Shown: positions 22,400 to 34,334, numbered from the stretch's first letter. The stretch: 64,000 nt of DNA from Siphonodentalium dalli (GCA_032622095.1 CP136062.1:438001-502000), one strand, 5' to 3'. The notes: generated by a model from the sequence alone, not told the origin. Numbers and translations are program-made.

Positions 22400-24228
22400 A
22401 TTGGATGGTACCGGGTATACTAGTAACTTCTAAATTGACTACTTTTAACTAATCAGACTAGCCCTGGTGTGGAAAACTCTTGAATGGTATAGACTGATGT
22501 GCTGTTTATCGACGCCCGCACCGGGGTTTACTGCCCACAGTTCTGAGTTGGTATTCTAGGATGACCAGCATGTTAATTTTGTGAGGTAACGTCATAACTT
22601 ATGTGCGTTTATTGAGCTGTAATTTCGTTCCAAATATCGTCTGATTTCCGGACCGGTATTACAGTCTCCCAGGATAGAGGAATATAAGGATCGGACCGGT
22701 ATTCCGGTCTCTCGGGTTCAAATGGTTAAAAGCACATTTTTATGCCAGAGTGACGCTAATGGAGTAATGGGTCGGTTGTCTAACATTTTATACATAGATG
22801 TACACCGTGTACATTCCTATATACAAAAATGCACACCAGTCTTGCTTAATATTATATGACATGGGGTCATTTTCATAGTGTTTTCTACATGAATGCACAT
22901 TTGTTGATCATATTTGTGTTCTTCTGTTCATCTATCAAACAATTATGCAGTTATTCCTCGAGGTGCCACGATTATTGATGTTGATAATCGATAATCGGTC
23001 GTCTACAAGGGCGAGTGCAATCAGTGACACTCGGCTCATTTCAAAGACATTGTGCCGATAGTTATTATAATGTTCATCAGTTTGTACAAAGAATTAGTTG
23101 TAGAATTTCCAGACGAAGTAGCCTACTTAAGTAGCTCGAGTTTGTTTACATCTGCACGACATTAGGAAAGGAACCGAGCTCTCGGCATGAAAGTTGAAAC
23201 TCTATAACACGCACACGGAACAACTTCGCAGCATCATTCAGACATGTATAGCACGTTGACAATAATAATCAGTATTTCAACATATTATTGAAGTGGTTTC
23301 CTTCGACTCTGCGCGGAAAATGATTGAATTGTTTGGTTTGAAACATTCAGAAAATCCTCCTCGGCTCCTGTCGTGATCAACTTCAAGATTATAGTTGGGT
23401 CCACCAACTGCGGTTTGAACTGATTATCCAGAAATTGTGTAGCACTCCCCAGGTTCTAACCATTAAGTTGGAATTCTCGGAAACACGTTGATGAAATTTA
23501 TTGTACAATTATTACAATGTCACATCAGGCGGCCACGGAGTAAAATATAATAACATGTTCTCTTCAACAAGTTCTGAACAAGAGTCCGCAAGAGTTTTAA
23601 CAAGTCTCCGAGAGCTTTGCTCTCCTAGTATATATACGCCGAAAAAGGACAACGCCCCTAGCCCATCAAATGTCGTGATCTGCTGGGAACAGGTGTCGCT
23701 TACATCAAACCAGATGGACAATTACTAATCCGCTTTGACAAAGCTTTTAACTCCAAAAGTCAACGACCCATAATTATAGGTCATCCACTCAGAGCTATAA
23801 TTCCCAACACTTCAGGACACCGGACTATCAAGCTAAGGACATTGAACTTTCAGCTAAAATTAACCCTACTTACCTAACTCGAGAGTCTTACAATTGGCAG
23901 AATAAAGAAATTAATTGATCCGTTTCTGCTGGATTCTGCTCAGTGACAGACCGGATGTCACGTGTTAATTTACCAAATTAACGTACACGGAACCTGAATT
24001 ATATGACGTCATCATTCACACGCGCTTTAGGTAAAAACACCCACCGGGGTGATTGCTATTAATGTCTCCAGTGAGAAAAGTGAAATTCACTTGGGAGCGT
24101 GCAAAAGTGAGTGCTAGAATATAATATTGATCAATGTATTGTTACTATAATGCTTGTGCTATACGTATGTCTGCCTGTCTCATTTTTTGGTTATATATAC
24201 TTCAATAGTAATTTATAATTGTTTAAAG
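22400..24228. other. no gene seen; possible regulatory words
   Basis: A duplicated GGACCGGTATT.C.GTCTC phrase lies at 22651-22720. At 23940-24015 a CACGTG E-box (23959) and TGACGTCA CRE (24004-24011) precede, on the minus strand, a good splice-donor match GAGTTAG|GTAAGT (about 23868-23880); a minus-strand 5' exon is conceivable but unproven. The overlapping frames at 23501-23728 have no recognised content. Confidence 0.35.
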
Positions 24229-24236
24229 CGGTACTT

Positions 24237-24573
24237 ACACTAAATCCGGTCATGTGTGGGTCCATCTCCTTTTATACTCAACATAATATCTATGCAACAA
24301 TTGAATGAATTTTAGCCATGTGTTAATGTCAAATACACTCATGTGCTGTATGAACAATGCAAATAACATGGTAATTATAACGAAAATGAATTTATGACTC
24401 CAGCCATTTATTCATATTCGTTATAATTACCATGTTGTTTGCATCAGTCATAGAACACATGAGTGTATTTTGCACTAATCCATGGCTCAAATTTATTCAT
24501 TTCTTGCATACATTCTGTTGCGTATAAAAGGAGACGGTACCATAAATGGCCGGAGTTAGTGTACAGTACCCCT
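24237..24573. mobile_element. TTAA-flanked foldback MITE
   Basis: TTAA at 24233-24236 and 24574-24577. The arms are ~160 bp inverted repeats: GGTACT.TACACTAA.TCCGG, CTCCTTTTATAC.CAACA, ATACACTCATGTG and AACATGGTAATTATAACGAA face their complements across a ~20 bp centre. Target and layout suggest a piggyBac-type non-autonomous element of a family different from A and C. Non-coding. Confidence 0.85.
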
Positions 24574-24579
24574 TTAAAG

Positions 24580-26125
24580 ATTCATGACGAGAAAAAAAAT
24601 GCATTTAGTGTGAGTTAATACTCGTACTTTATTAATTTCGAACTGGGGAGAGTAAAGTGCCTGTGTTTTGTAAGCAAAACCTCGTCGGTGTAGTGGCAAG
24701 TGTGGGTTACACACCGGTGGTTATTGTGAATGGCCCCCGGAATCGTGTCAATTGGTTTATACGGATTTATAACACTTTCCTAGCATGTTTTGCTCGTGTA
24801 CCGAGAAACAGAATATCCCTATTTGTGTATGGATGTATCGAATTTACACTACTATTCGACATTTTGCGGTTTTAACCACTCGCCAAATGCCACTTTTGAT
24901 TCACCCAGACCATGCAGACACAATGTGGATATTCTATATGTATATCTTGGTATCCCTGCTGTGCGAATGGTTGTGTATTGACAGTACACAATCGATCATT
25001 TGAAATAACACATGTGGATAATCGATATTGCTATGCGACCAATTCTATGCCTTTTGTCGGGCACGGAGAAGCGGGTGCGAGTGAAAATGCACACTAACGA
25101 CAATTCGTTCAATCGAAGGATAAACTGTGGTATCTTAAGTTATTACCTGCGTGCTACGTGGTAAGTACAGTGATACTACTGCTCAATTTATCGTTATCCC
25201 ATAGGTTCACATAATACGAATTATTTTACCTACCTGTAAGTTCACTGAAATTGCCAATGTGTTTTACCCATGTTGGGGAAATCTCGTTTAGTTTCTACAT
25301 GTACATGTATATGTCTGATTTGAAGTCGTCGTTTTATTAATGTTTTTTATATAGCTCGGCATTTGTCTTTTTATTGACTGTCTTTATTTTAAGTTTTTTT
25401 TTTATCGCGTCTAATTTTTCGGCAAAACCTTCCGAACCGGGATCACATGGACCACCCGCTCGGCCGTATTGTGGTTCGCTTTGTCCCGATTTTCCAGGTC
25501 GGGTTGTTCCATGCTTCGATTAAAAAACCTTTTGTCATATTTACATTTTTTTGGATTCATATTTTCTTGAAAATAAGAAAATCTTATTTAAAAAAAAAGA
25601 ATAAATTACTTGATTTATTTAAGTTATCACTGAATACGCACATGTTTTCAAAATCAGATATGTGATTTTCTGGCTTCATATTGGTCTATGGGACTTCAAA
25701 AGTATGTTTTAGTATAATAAACTGTCGTTGTTTCTAATAGTGTCATTGATCTCACCATTTATCTGGCATTCATGAGAAACCACAAAATCGCATTATCACT
25801 ATGGAAACGGCCCTGTGTTGTCGCTTAATCGACACATATTATACGGTTAGCGATGTGTTCGGCATTTGAGATTGGACACCGATTAACACCAATTAAGTAG
25901 CCTATATCATATTCCGATTTCATGTCACTGATTATTATGTATAGTGCCTTGCTATACGGTCTTAATAACAATCTATGCCATAAAATATGATTAAAATACT
26001 ATAATTCATCATCATTTGGAACGTCTGTGGCTCATAAGGAGCCCATAGAGTAATAGAAACTAGCTGAAATCATAAAATCATTTTCCCCGTTATGGCTACC
26101 AAAATTCAACATAATTCAAACTGTA
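24580..26125. other. no gene established
   Basis: Overlapping short frames at 24657-25097 share no motif. A short frame from ATG 25087 runs into a consensus donor (CGTG|GTAAGT at 25157-25162), which might be a first exon on the plus strand; nothing downstream supports it. An ACATGTACATGTATATG run is at 25298-25314. Confidence 0.35.
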
Positions 26126-26127
26126 GT

Positions 26128-26197
26128 TTATTTTCAATGGAAGGGGAATAACTCTATATCTAAATATATTGAGTTATTCCCCTTCCATTGAAAATAA
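26128..26197. repeat. perfect 27 bp hairpin
   Basis: The arm at 26128-26154 (TTATTTTCAATGGAAGGGG, then AATAACTC) and its exact complement at 26171-26197 surround a 16 bp AT loop. No T-run follows, and eukaryotic context argues against a terminator. Confidence 0.9.
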
Positions 26198-26199
26198 TG

Positions 26200-27380
26200 A
26201 AAGTTGATCACAGAACCCAAATCGATATCTCAACAAAAACAAGTTCACAGATTATTACACCGAATAAGTTGATGATGCAATGTTTTAGAGCTTCCTCTTT
26301 CAAATGGTATACAATATGGCATATATTTTATGTAAAATTATCCGAGGGTTCGAAAATTAAGTGGGTCTTTAAACTGCTTTTACAAACTGAAACAGCGTTC
26401 ATATTCTAGAGTGATTTTTTTTCTAAACTTGACACTATAGATTAAAAGCCGACATTTAGTGTCTTATCTGTGTAATACTTGCACAATGAAGTGAAACTGT
26501 GAACGGACATGCACCATTCGACCTTACAATTGTTTTCTACGTGATTTGGAAAGATGATATGTTGATAAATGCAAATATTGTTATACCGGCTTCAAAGTTC
26601 AAATACTTGCCATGGTCACGGCCATTTTCCAGTTGTCTAAATTTTTCGCTCGTAGGTGAAATAAGCGCTCCTTATATCTACCATATCAGGGATAGACCAT
26701 CGCGAGACGCCCTTTTCTGTTTCATGCCGTGCACATGGCTGTTTTTGCTTGGGACCCAAAGATCGTATTTATTTATGACTTCAATGCGTATATCTAGGAC
26801 ATAATGCTCGTAGAAAGGTACTCAAGTATTTATCGACATAGTTCGATAAGGGAAAACTTTAAATACGAGTATTATTAGCGCAAACCACCAAGTTGCTTTA
26901 GGGATGGATTATCTCTTCATATAACAATTTTGAAATAGTTTCGTGTGTATAAAATAATACATTTGAATTGAAGACCCTTGTCCGGAACGATTCTATCAAA
27001 TAATATCAAAAATGAATGCTTATTTTGTAATAATTAGCATCTTATGTTCAATTACTTAGTTTTACGTTATATCGTTATGTAATTCAAGGTCCCAACGATA
27101 CAATGATGAACATCATATTTACAATAATACAGGAAATATGTTTATCTTTCAATATACACACTGGTGGAAAATCTTTTATCTATTTCAGTTAATTTTTTTC
27201 CTCGCAAGAAGCAGGACCCACACCAAGATATATATTGTGTTATACAAACAATTATTGGATACATATTGAAATTGGGCCCCCCTACTCTTGATTAATGCTA
27301 TATATTGACACAGTTTATAAGCCTGAACATTTAAAATCATTGGTACTTGAAAAATGATGTCGTCAACAACAAAATTCTAT
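26200..27380. other. no gene seen
   Basis: The 73- and 101-codon plus frames (26188, 26499) show no known motif or splice context. AT-rich. Confidence 0.45.
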
Positions 27381-27384
27381 ATTT

Positions 27385-27545
27385 AGCACGCAGAGTAGCA
27401 GTTCCGGTACGCAAATTTGTTAGGTGCAGATCAGGCCATTTGATTTCGCAATGTGAAAAGAGCTTAATTCAGATTTTTGGCTTCGGCAACCCTTTGCCAT
27501 GGTCAAGTTTGCTGAATGATTTAGCCAATTATAGGGCTGTATAAA
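27385..27545 (+). repeat. dispersed repeat family L, copy 1
   Basis: Shared with 47505-47655: AGCT..TTAATTCAGAT, GCTTCGGCAACC, CCTTTGCC.TGG.C, TTTGCT.AA and TAGCCAATTAT.GGGCTGT. Non-coding; class unknown. Confidence 0.6.
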
Positions 27546-27549
27546 ATAT

Positions 27550-28085
27550 CAATGATTATGTATGTTTATAAAATCACACACCCTTTATTTTCACACAATG
27601 TGAACCTGCATGTCTGAATCATTTTGTCATACGGTTTACACGAACGTTTCCAAGGTTCATAAACTAATAACTGAAGTTGACACTTCATAAAAAGCTATGA
27701 ACCACCTACATCATTTCCAGTCAATCATTTGCCCTTGCTCGCTGCTTTTTGTCATTGGGAGACAATTGGAATTTGAACAATATGTTACTTACAATTGGTT
27801 TGGTAGTTTTGAAAAGATGTATGTTATATAATGTTTTATTACAATGAAATGGTATATGATTATAAGGAATGACTTGAATATCGATTGGGCTCATTTGTTT
27901 TGACTGGCAGACTAATTAAAAAAAGTTTGTGTGAATCTCTTTGTTTAATTACTCTAGCGATCAAAAACCCAATGACCCAATCGACATTCAAGTCATTTCT
28001 TAAATAATTACAACTACTCTCGATTCGATTGAATTTAAAATGTATGCATTTGATTGGTTAAGAGGCTAGGGCATGATCTGATCAA
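27550..28085. other. no gene seen
   Basis: AT-rich. The phrases GACTTGAATATCGATTGGG (27869) and CCAATCGACATTCAAGTCA (27977) face each other, hinting at an old ~130 bp inverted repeat. Nothing more. Confidence 0.4.
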
Positions 28086-28088
28086 TCA

Positions 28089-28858
28089 TCTATTATATAT
28101 TTTGGAAGATCTGTGTGTCTGTGTGTGTGTGTGTGTGTGATCGCGATGGACTCGAAAACGACCGAGCCGATTTCGATGAAACTTGGTATGTGGGGGTATT
28201 TTCGGCCGGGGGGTGGCATGGGCCTATCAATTTTCAGATCCGAGGTCAACTTTTCACGTGCCGCGGTCAAATCTGTTTTTACGCTGTGTTACGGGACTTT
28301 CATTTGAGTTCGGTGCTTACAAATCGATTCGAAACAGCGCGAATAATAAAATGCCAGTCATAATAATGACACTGTGAGAATCTTTCGTGTTTCCTCTTTC
28401 CAACGATATATAATGCGTATGTATCCGTTTTAGTTAACTGCCTCGATTATCAAGAAGAAGTGGTACTATCTTCCATCAGGATAAAAAACAATGCGTAACT
28501 TCTATGACGTCGTTAGAGTTCATAATGTTAGATCACGTTAACGCTTAACCGGCCGATGCATTTGACTGTTTCAGACGTCTTGGCGATATCTCGGGCACCG
28601 ATGGTAATTTATCTTTACGTTGAAACTTGATAATTAATGAGCGTGTGTATATGAGGCGCGTTTATATACTTGAGTGGAAATCAAATCGGGTTAAAAGGTC
28701 AAATCGGGTAAAACCGGATGGATTTCGACGGGTACTTTTGTCGGGTACTTTTGTTCGGGCAGTGTTTTGGACGGGTCAAATCGTGACCCCACTTGACCTT
28801 GGCCTTCAAAATAGACAATGCAAGGTCAAACACCGGACGAAGTCGGGTCACCTTCTAG
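28089..28858 (+). mobile_element. complete non-autonomous Helitron (copy H3)
   Basis: Starts TCTATTATATATTTTGGAAG after an A and ends with hairpin CCGGACGAAGTCGGG (28832-28846), spacer TCACCTT, then CTAG at 28855-28858 followed by T, which is the expected 5'-TC ... hairpin ... CTRR-3' between A and T. Next to the 5' end is a (GT)n tract, then TCGATGAAACTTGGTATGTG. The 3' third (GACGGGTACTTTTGTCGGGT, ACGGGTCAAATCGTGACCCC) matches copy Hγ at 51268-52006. 770 bp, no Rep/helicase coding capacity; frames across it are shadows. Confidence 0.85.
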
Positions 28859-28859
28859 T

Positions 28860-29050
28860 TGTACTATATATGTTGCAGTGGATGAGTCAACTCGTGTAGT
28901 GATACTTGAAAAACAATGGGCGAGTCTAACTTCCGGCATGACGTCACAGAATTTGAGAAAGCGCAGAACGAAAATTCCGGCGGAATCGCAGTGAGAAAAA
29001 AAACTACTCAATGCTAGAAACATTTGACAAAGTAGTTGACAATTATATTA
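28860..29050. promoter_or_regulatory. possible ETS/CRE cluster
   Basis: ACTTCCGGCATGACGTCACAG at about 28929-28949 combines an ETS-type CTTCCGG and a perfect CRE TGACGTCA six bases apart, an arrangement common in animal core promoters. No transcript start or first exon could be assigned on either strand. Confidence 0.2.
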
Positions 29051-29054
29051 TATG

Positions 29055-29460
29055 TTTCTGTTCCTTAAATGCACGGGCGGCGTTCGTTGCAGAAATATTT
29101 ATATTTATTCAAATCGCCATCAACAGAAGGAACACCAAAATATATACAGTTCCGCTCATATGCCGAACATAATCAGCGCGTAAATAGTATATTGTCATCA
29201 AGACGTATGATTGTGTACGTAAACAAGAGCCTGCTCGTGTTACAGAAGTTGTGCTTCTGTTTACATAACACAGCGCAATTCTATTGGTTAATCACACACA
29301 AATGATATAAACGCTCTTTATTATTTCCATATCAGGAAACAGTAACAAATAACGCTCTTTATGTTTACAATATCCGGATTTAAACACAAAGCACGAAACG
29401 TAACTTTGTTTGCTTTTGTTTACATAACAAAGGGGAAACCATTGACAACTAGAATGCACT
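29055..29460 (+). repeat. dispersed repeat family J, copy 1
   Basis: Co-linear with 53515-52960 in the opposite strand: GGCGGCGTTCGTTGCAGAAA, TTCAAATCGCC.TCAACAGAAG, CATATGCC.AACATAATCAG, CGCGTAAATAGTATATTGTC, GTGTTACAGAAGTT.TGCTTC, TTATTATTTCCATATCAGG and TTTGCTTTTGTTTACA.AAC. Shorter pieces are at 35470-35710 and 39480-39620. Non-coding. Confidence 0.8.
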
Positions 29461-31360
29461 CATAGAGATGCCGACTTGCGCAAAGCTACCGATATTATAC
29501 ACTGTAGGGATGCAGGAAGGTATGTCGGGTGGGTAGTCCGAGAGGCAAAAAATCATATTTTTTACAACCTCATACAAATGTTTTACAAAAGACCTTTTGT
29601 GCTCATATTTAACATTTTAACAGTTCAAAACTTATTATAGCTGCAAAAACACCTTATTTATGTTACTGGACCCGTATATGGGCTTTATTGGAGGTGACAT
29701 AAAGCTGACATGTTGCATATGGGACGTTGAGGTGAAAAACTTCCTTCCCGACACCCTTCGAAAGAAGCTTCGAGAAATGTAAAACTGAAATAAACAAACT
29801 TTTCCTCATGTAACTACCTGTAGGACTTTTAAACCTAGATCAATGTGTGCATGGAAAAGAGCGAGCAGCTCTCAAACATTAATGTGACTATCAATGGCTA
29901 GAAAATAACGTTCATCAGTGCATCAAGCTAATCAATGAATTATTTGCATGTTTTATATCAACTCAGATGAATATGTTGATCTCACAACACCTACAGTCTG
30001 ACATAGTGACTGCTTGTCATTTTGTATAAAGATGTTCCAGTAGACAAGTTGTATCAAATAATGGTAGATAATGTGCTGGTTGACAGACTAATCAATCTGG
30101 AATTAGTTAGAAATTGTGTCTATCCTGCACAACGACCTAGGTTTGCAGATACACCTATCAGCAATTTATAAAATAATATTACCAATTGCATCCTGGCAAA
30201 TACATGTATCCTCTCTAGATACCGGTATGTATTTATTTCCAAAATATGTCAACTCTAGTTGAATTGAAGCTTAACAACTGATATGTCATGGATATGTCTA
30301 CATAACATCAACAGTGACTCGAAAGTCAAGATTGAGTTCACTGTCCTGAGATGTTATGAGCTTAAAATGTGTTAGAGCCAAATAGCCAAAACACATGTTC
30401 GGTTCGTGTAATAGCTTGCTGGTGGAAATGATACCTCACTGCATGGATATACAGGGGATATGCTGGGAGATGTATCATTTGTTTTTGTAAAATTGGATGC
30501 ATATGCCTTATAATAGTGTTTTGTGTGCAACTATCAACTGCTGATGGGTTACTGACTTACTGTATAAGTGTATTTGTCCACTATATTGATGCGTTAGAAT
30601 TTCCATTTAGCAGATTGGAATTTGACCACACAGGAAGAACTATAGCATACTCTCACCACACGTTGACTTGGAAACTCCATTGAATGGATATGTATGTGGT
30701 AGACATATGCCTATCAGCCCATATTTAAAGACAAAAATATTTACCTGTATATTCCATTTTATTTTAATTAAACAGCTTCTGAAACAGATGAAACTGTCGT
30801 TTGGTATAAAGGAGATAATTTCCCAGTTATGTGAGTGATATCAGTAGGGTTTTATGCGGATTTTAGACATAAAATTAGTGAAATGCCAGATGCAAAAAAA
30901 CAGCAACCTTTCTGCAATTTTTTTTACTTGGGCTTGGGCTACAGAGGCTAACATTTTGAAAATTCCCGTGGCATCCTCATACATGTACTCCCCCAAACCT
31001 CTAACTTTTGATGTATTAGACTTAACCCAAATATTACACAGTAAAAATAAAAATTTCTATTAAAAATGTTTATGAATAGAACCTGGTGCAAAATGGAACA
31101 GTGGAGGTTTCGGGCAATTTCACCTCTTCACAATACAAACCTTTAAAAAAAACCATGCATACATGTAGCTCGAAGACGAGTATGACTCGCCACACAGTAA
31201 CATTTCACCAGGCTCTGTTCATAAACTTAAGTGAATTCACAACTCTTTGAACTCAAGATATAATATGAGCATACGCTAGCTTTTAAAAGCCGTATATACC
31301 TTTTGTACAAATTATTATAGAATATAAACTCCCAACATCTAACAGTGTTCAAAAGATTTA
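29460..31360. other. no gene seen
   Basis: About 1.9 kb of AT-rich DNA with no recognised repeat, RNA or coding segment. The 69-codon frame at 30854-31063 is unremarkable. Confidence 0.5.
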
Positions 31361-31367
31361 GTCATGC

Positions 31368-31742
31368 AAAGATTAAAATCTAGGATGGCTGCTGGCGGCC
31401 ATGTTTTTTCCGAATGACCCCAAAAATGACTCGTTCCCATCTACATGTCAATATTATGATCCATGACACATTTCATGATGATCAGACAAACAGTATGGCC
31501 TGTAGCCCGTGCGATTGAATTTTGAAATACAAGATGGCCACGGCCATGTTGTTTTGCCGCATGACCCTAAAATGACTTGTACCCATCTGCATGTCAATGT
31601 CAACAGCTATGACAAATTTCATAATGATCCGACCAAAGGTACGACCTGTAGCCTGTATTGTTGACGCATCACACACCCACACACACACACACGGACGACG
31701 GATACTAAGCCATGGCTTTACAAAGTAAAGTTGAGCTAATAA
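31368..31742 (-). repeat. family D, two units plus head, inverted
   Basis: Minus-strand orientation of the 19.1-20.6 kb repeat. Read from the right it has the head TTATTAGCTCAACTTTACTTTG (31742-31718), CCATGGCTTAG, a (GT)n tract, then two bodies with GGCTACAGGTCGTACCTTTGG and CCATCTTG/CATCCTAG landmarks. The 109-codon frame at 31482-31811 is a repeat product. Confidence 0.88.
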
Positions 31743-31844
31743 GGTTGGTATGCATACATGTACCGGTACATGTATACTAGTGGCTTTCTGAAAATTTGCG
31801 AAAACCCTCACATCTATTTACATGCAGAAGAGAATACATTTCGC

Positions 31845-31950
31845 CTAACAATATTTATCTCAACCTTGTAAGCCAGTCCATTCTCTTATATATACGAGGC
31901 TCCTTACGTGACACTCGCATATACACCGTAAGAGAATGCACTGTAGTGCG
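31845..31950 (-). repeat. MITE family A fragment (copy 6)
   Basis: Contains CCTAACAATATTTA and AAGCCAGTCCATTCTCTTATATA, CGAGGCTCC, then ACACTCGCATATAC and AAGAGAATGCACTG: one hairpin and its neighbour, without TTAA ends. Confidence 0.65.
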
Positions 31951-32077
31951 ATCTGGCCATTAGTTCCCGAGAAACCAGTCTGTCCATGCAGATATGACGT
32001 CAAAATGTGAAAATGGAAAGAAACCAGATGCAGACCATGTTACACAAAGTACCGAAATACATACATGTACATGTATC

Positions 32078-33685
32078 GGTGTAACAGGATATCTCCCCTG
32101 GATATCTCCCCCCGCCACCCTGGATATCGCCCCCCCCCCCATATATGACTAACAAATCATTTCACTCATTTGATATTGTTTGACCCTGAATTGGCCAGAA
32201 TTATTTTGTTTTTATGATTTAATATTGTTTAAAAAAAAAATTTCAAATGTCCAGGCTTGATATATATGACTATATAAAGCAAAATAAGCAATAAAACCAT
32301 AAGATGATTTTTTTGTCATGATGGTGCTGGGTGGAGGGAGATATCCTGACCTGGACATCTTCTCCCACCCCAAACCCTGATGCGAACAATTTTTCGCAGA
32401 AGTAAATTTCTCGCTGTTTGATGACTATATAAAGCAATAAAATGATAAGGTGATTTTTTTTTGTCATGTACATGTAGGTGCTGGGTGGCGGGGGGGGGAA
32501 ATACTGGTATCCTGACCTGGACATCTGACCGCCCCAACCCAAACCCTGACTCAAACAACTTTTTCTCCGAAGAAGTTAATTTCTTGCTGTTTCATGACTA
32601 TATAAAGCAAAATAAGCAATAAAACCATAAGATGAGTTTTTGTCATGTACACATGTAGGTGCTGGGTTGTGGGAAGATATCCTGACCTGGACATCCCCCC
32701 ATAAAACCATAAGATGAGTTTTTTGTCATGTAGGTGCTGGTGGGGGGGGGGGGGAGATATCCTAACCTGGACATCTCCCCCCCCCAAACCCTGACTCAAA
32801 CAACTTTTTCTCCGAAGAAGTTAATTTCTTGCTGTTTCATGACTATATAAAGCAAAATAAGCAATAAAACCATAAGATGAGTTTTTGTCATGTACACATG
32901 TAGGTGCTGGGTTGTGGGAAGATATCCTGACCTGGACATCCCCCCATAAAACCATAAGATGAGTTTTTTGTCATGTAGGTGCTGGTGGGGGGGGGATATC
33001 CTAACCTGGACATCTCCCCCCCCAAACCAAGACTCAAACAACGTTTTCGCAAAAGAAATTAATTTCTCGCTGTTTCATGGGTGGGGGGTGATATCCTGAC
33101 CTGGACATCTTCTCCCACCCCAAACCCTGACGCGAACAATTTTTCTCAGAAGTAAATTTCTCGCTGTTTGATGTCAGACTATATAAAGCAATAAAATGAT
33201 AAGGTGATTTTTTTTGATGTAGGTGCTGGGTTGGGGGTGAAATACTGGTATCCTGACCTGGACATCTCACCGCCCCAACCCAAACCCTGACTCAAACAAC
33301 TTTTTCTCCGAAGAAGTTAATTTCTTGCTGTTTCATGACTATATAATATAAAGCATTAAAACCATAAGATGATTTTTTTGTCATGTACATGTACCGGGGT
33401 AGGTGCTGGGTTGGGGAAGATATCAAGACCTGGACAATTAAATACAAATAAATTTAAATCTCAAAAGTCATTTTTCTGGCCATTTCGGGATTAAACTATG
33501 AAAAGTGTGAAAAAAATAATTGTCACTTGAGAAAATAAAATTTAAAGAAAAAAAATATATTAAATCTCAAAAAAAATAATATCAAACAATATCAAATGAG
33601 TGAAATTAATTTTTAGTCATATATGGGGGGGGGGGGAGATATCCAGGGTGGGGGAGATATCCTGGGGGAGATGATGTGGTACACC
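32078..33685. mobile_element. foldback element F1 with internal G/C-run minisatellite
   Basis: Terminal inverted repeats begin GGTGTAACAGGATATCTCCC on the left and GGTGTACCACATCATCTCCC on the right (complement). They continue through CACCCTGGATATC.CCCCCC, ATATATGACTAA and TTTCACTCATTTGATATTGTTTGA for about 130 bp. A TGTATC sequence borders both ends (32072-32077, 33686-33691), a possible 6 bp duplication, though TGTAT is common here. The interior is six or seven repeats of ~170-245 bp: TTAATTTCT.GCTGTTTCATGA, CTATATAAAGCAAAA, ATAAAACCATAAGATGA, TTTTTGTCATGTA, GTAGGTGCTGGG, then G-run GATATCC TGACCT GGACATC C-run. The minus-strand frames of 78-94 codons are repeat artefacts. Confidence 0.85.
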
Positions 33686-33774
33686 TGTATCCATGCCAAA
33701 TTTCATCGCAGTCAGTGCTGAAATGTGGATGGCTTGATGTACATGCATATGGAACATACCACTATGATCAAAGT

Positions 33775-33925
33775 CATTGACTTGAAAAATGGGGTGATAC
33801 CCCAGTAATGACCACGGTATAACCGGTTGTATTACTGTATCCACAGCAGTATCAAAATGGGAACTCCGGTGGAGTTACGGTACCATTTGGTTATACCACG
33901 GTCGTCACACCAAAAATTGAAGAAA
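33775..33925 (-). repeat. dispersed repeat family B, copy 2
   Basis: Inverted relative to the copies at 35795 and 62572. In minus orientation: ATGGTACCGTAACTCCACC, TTTTGATACTGCTGTGGATAC, ACCGTGGTCATTACTGGGGT, ATCACCCCATTTTTCAAGTC, then ACTTTGATCATAGTGGTA. It lies 90 bp beyond the right end of F1. Confidence 0.85.
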
Positions 33926-33974
33926 ATAATATGTCCATGAGGATCTTGTTAAAGATACGGTAAGTGTTGCCGGT

Positions 33975-34015
33975 GGGTACATGTACATGTATACATGTAT
34001 AGTGTACATGTATGG
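33975..34015 (+). repeat. (ACATGTAC)n-like microsatellite
   Basis: Alternating ACATGT/ATACATG words; the largest of many such runs in the window (also 35585-35605, 36820-36845, 48650-48665). Confidence 0.7.
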
Positions 34016-34334
34016 TTAAAATAGTCACATCGGTTAAAACCGCCATAAATACCACTCGAATTTAATTAAACCAGGTCTTCTCATATCACAACAACTTATG
34101 ACACTGTATGATATTGGTTGGGTCGATGCTGTTTTGGACCGAGTCCCGTCCCGTTACTCTTCTATATACTAGTAACAGACTTTATGATCAGAATCGTGGG
34201 CGTGAGTTAACTTGCTTGTATGTCTTCGGATTACATGTACTGGTACAGTAATGGTCTAAATAAACGACCCCTTAACCACAGCAGAATTATTAGTATAAAC
34301 TTTTCAGGATTTAGTTGGAAATATGGCTTGTTGC

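Noticed and set aside
24670-24750. tRNA-like stretch CGTCGGTGTAGTGGCAAGTG
   Set aside because: Only the A-box-like part is convincing; no B box or cloverleaf could be drawn, so it is not reported as tRNA or SINE.
32270-33270. Five overlapping minus-strand frames of 78-94 codons with repeated DVQVRI-type peptides
   Set aside because: They are translations of the minisatellite units of element F1; the peptides repeat with the DNA unit and contain no conserved domain.
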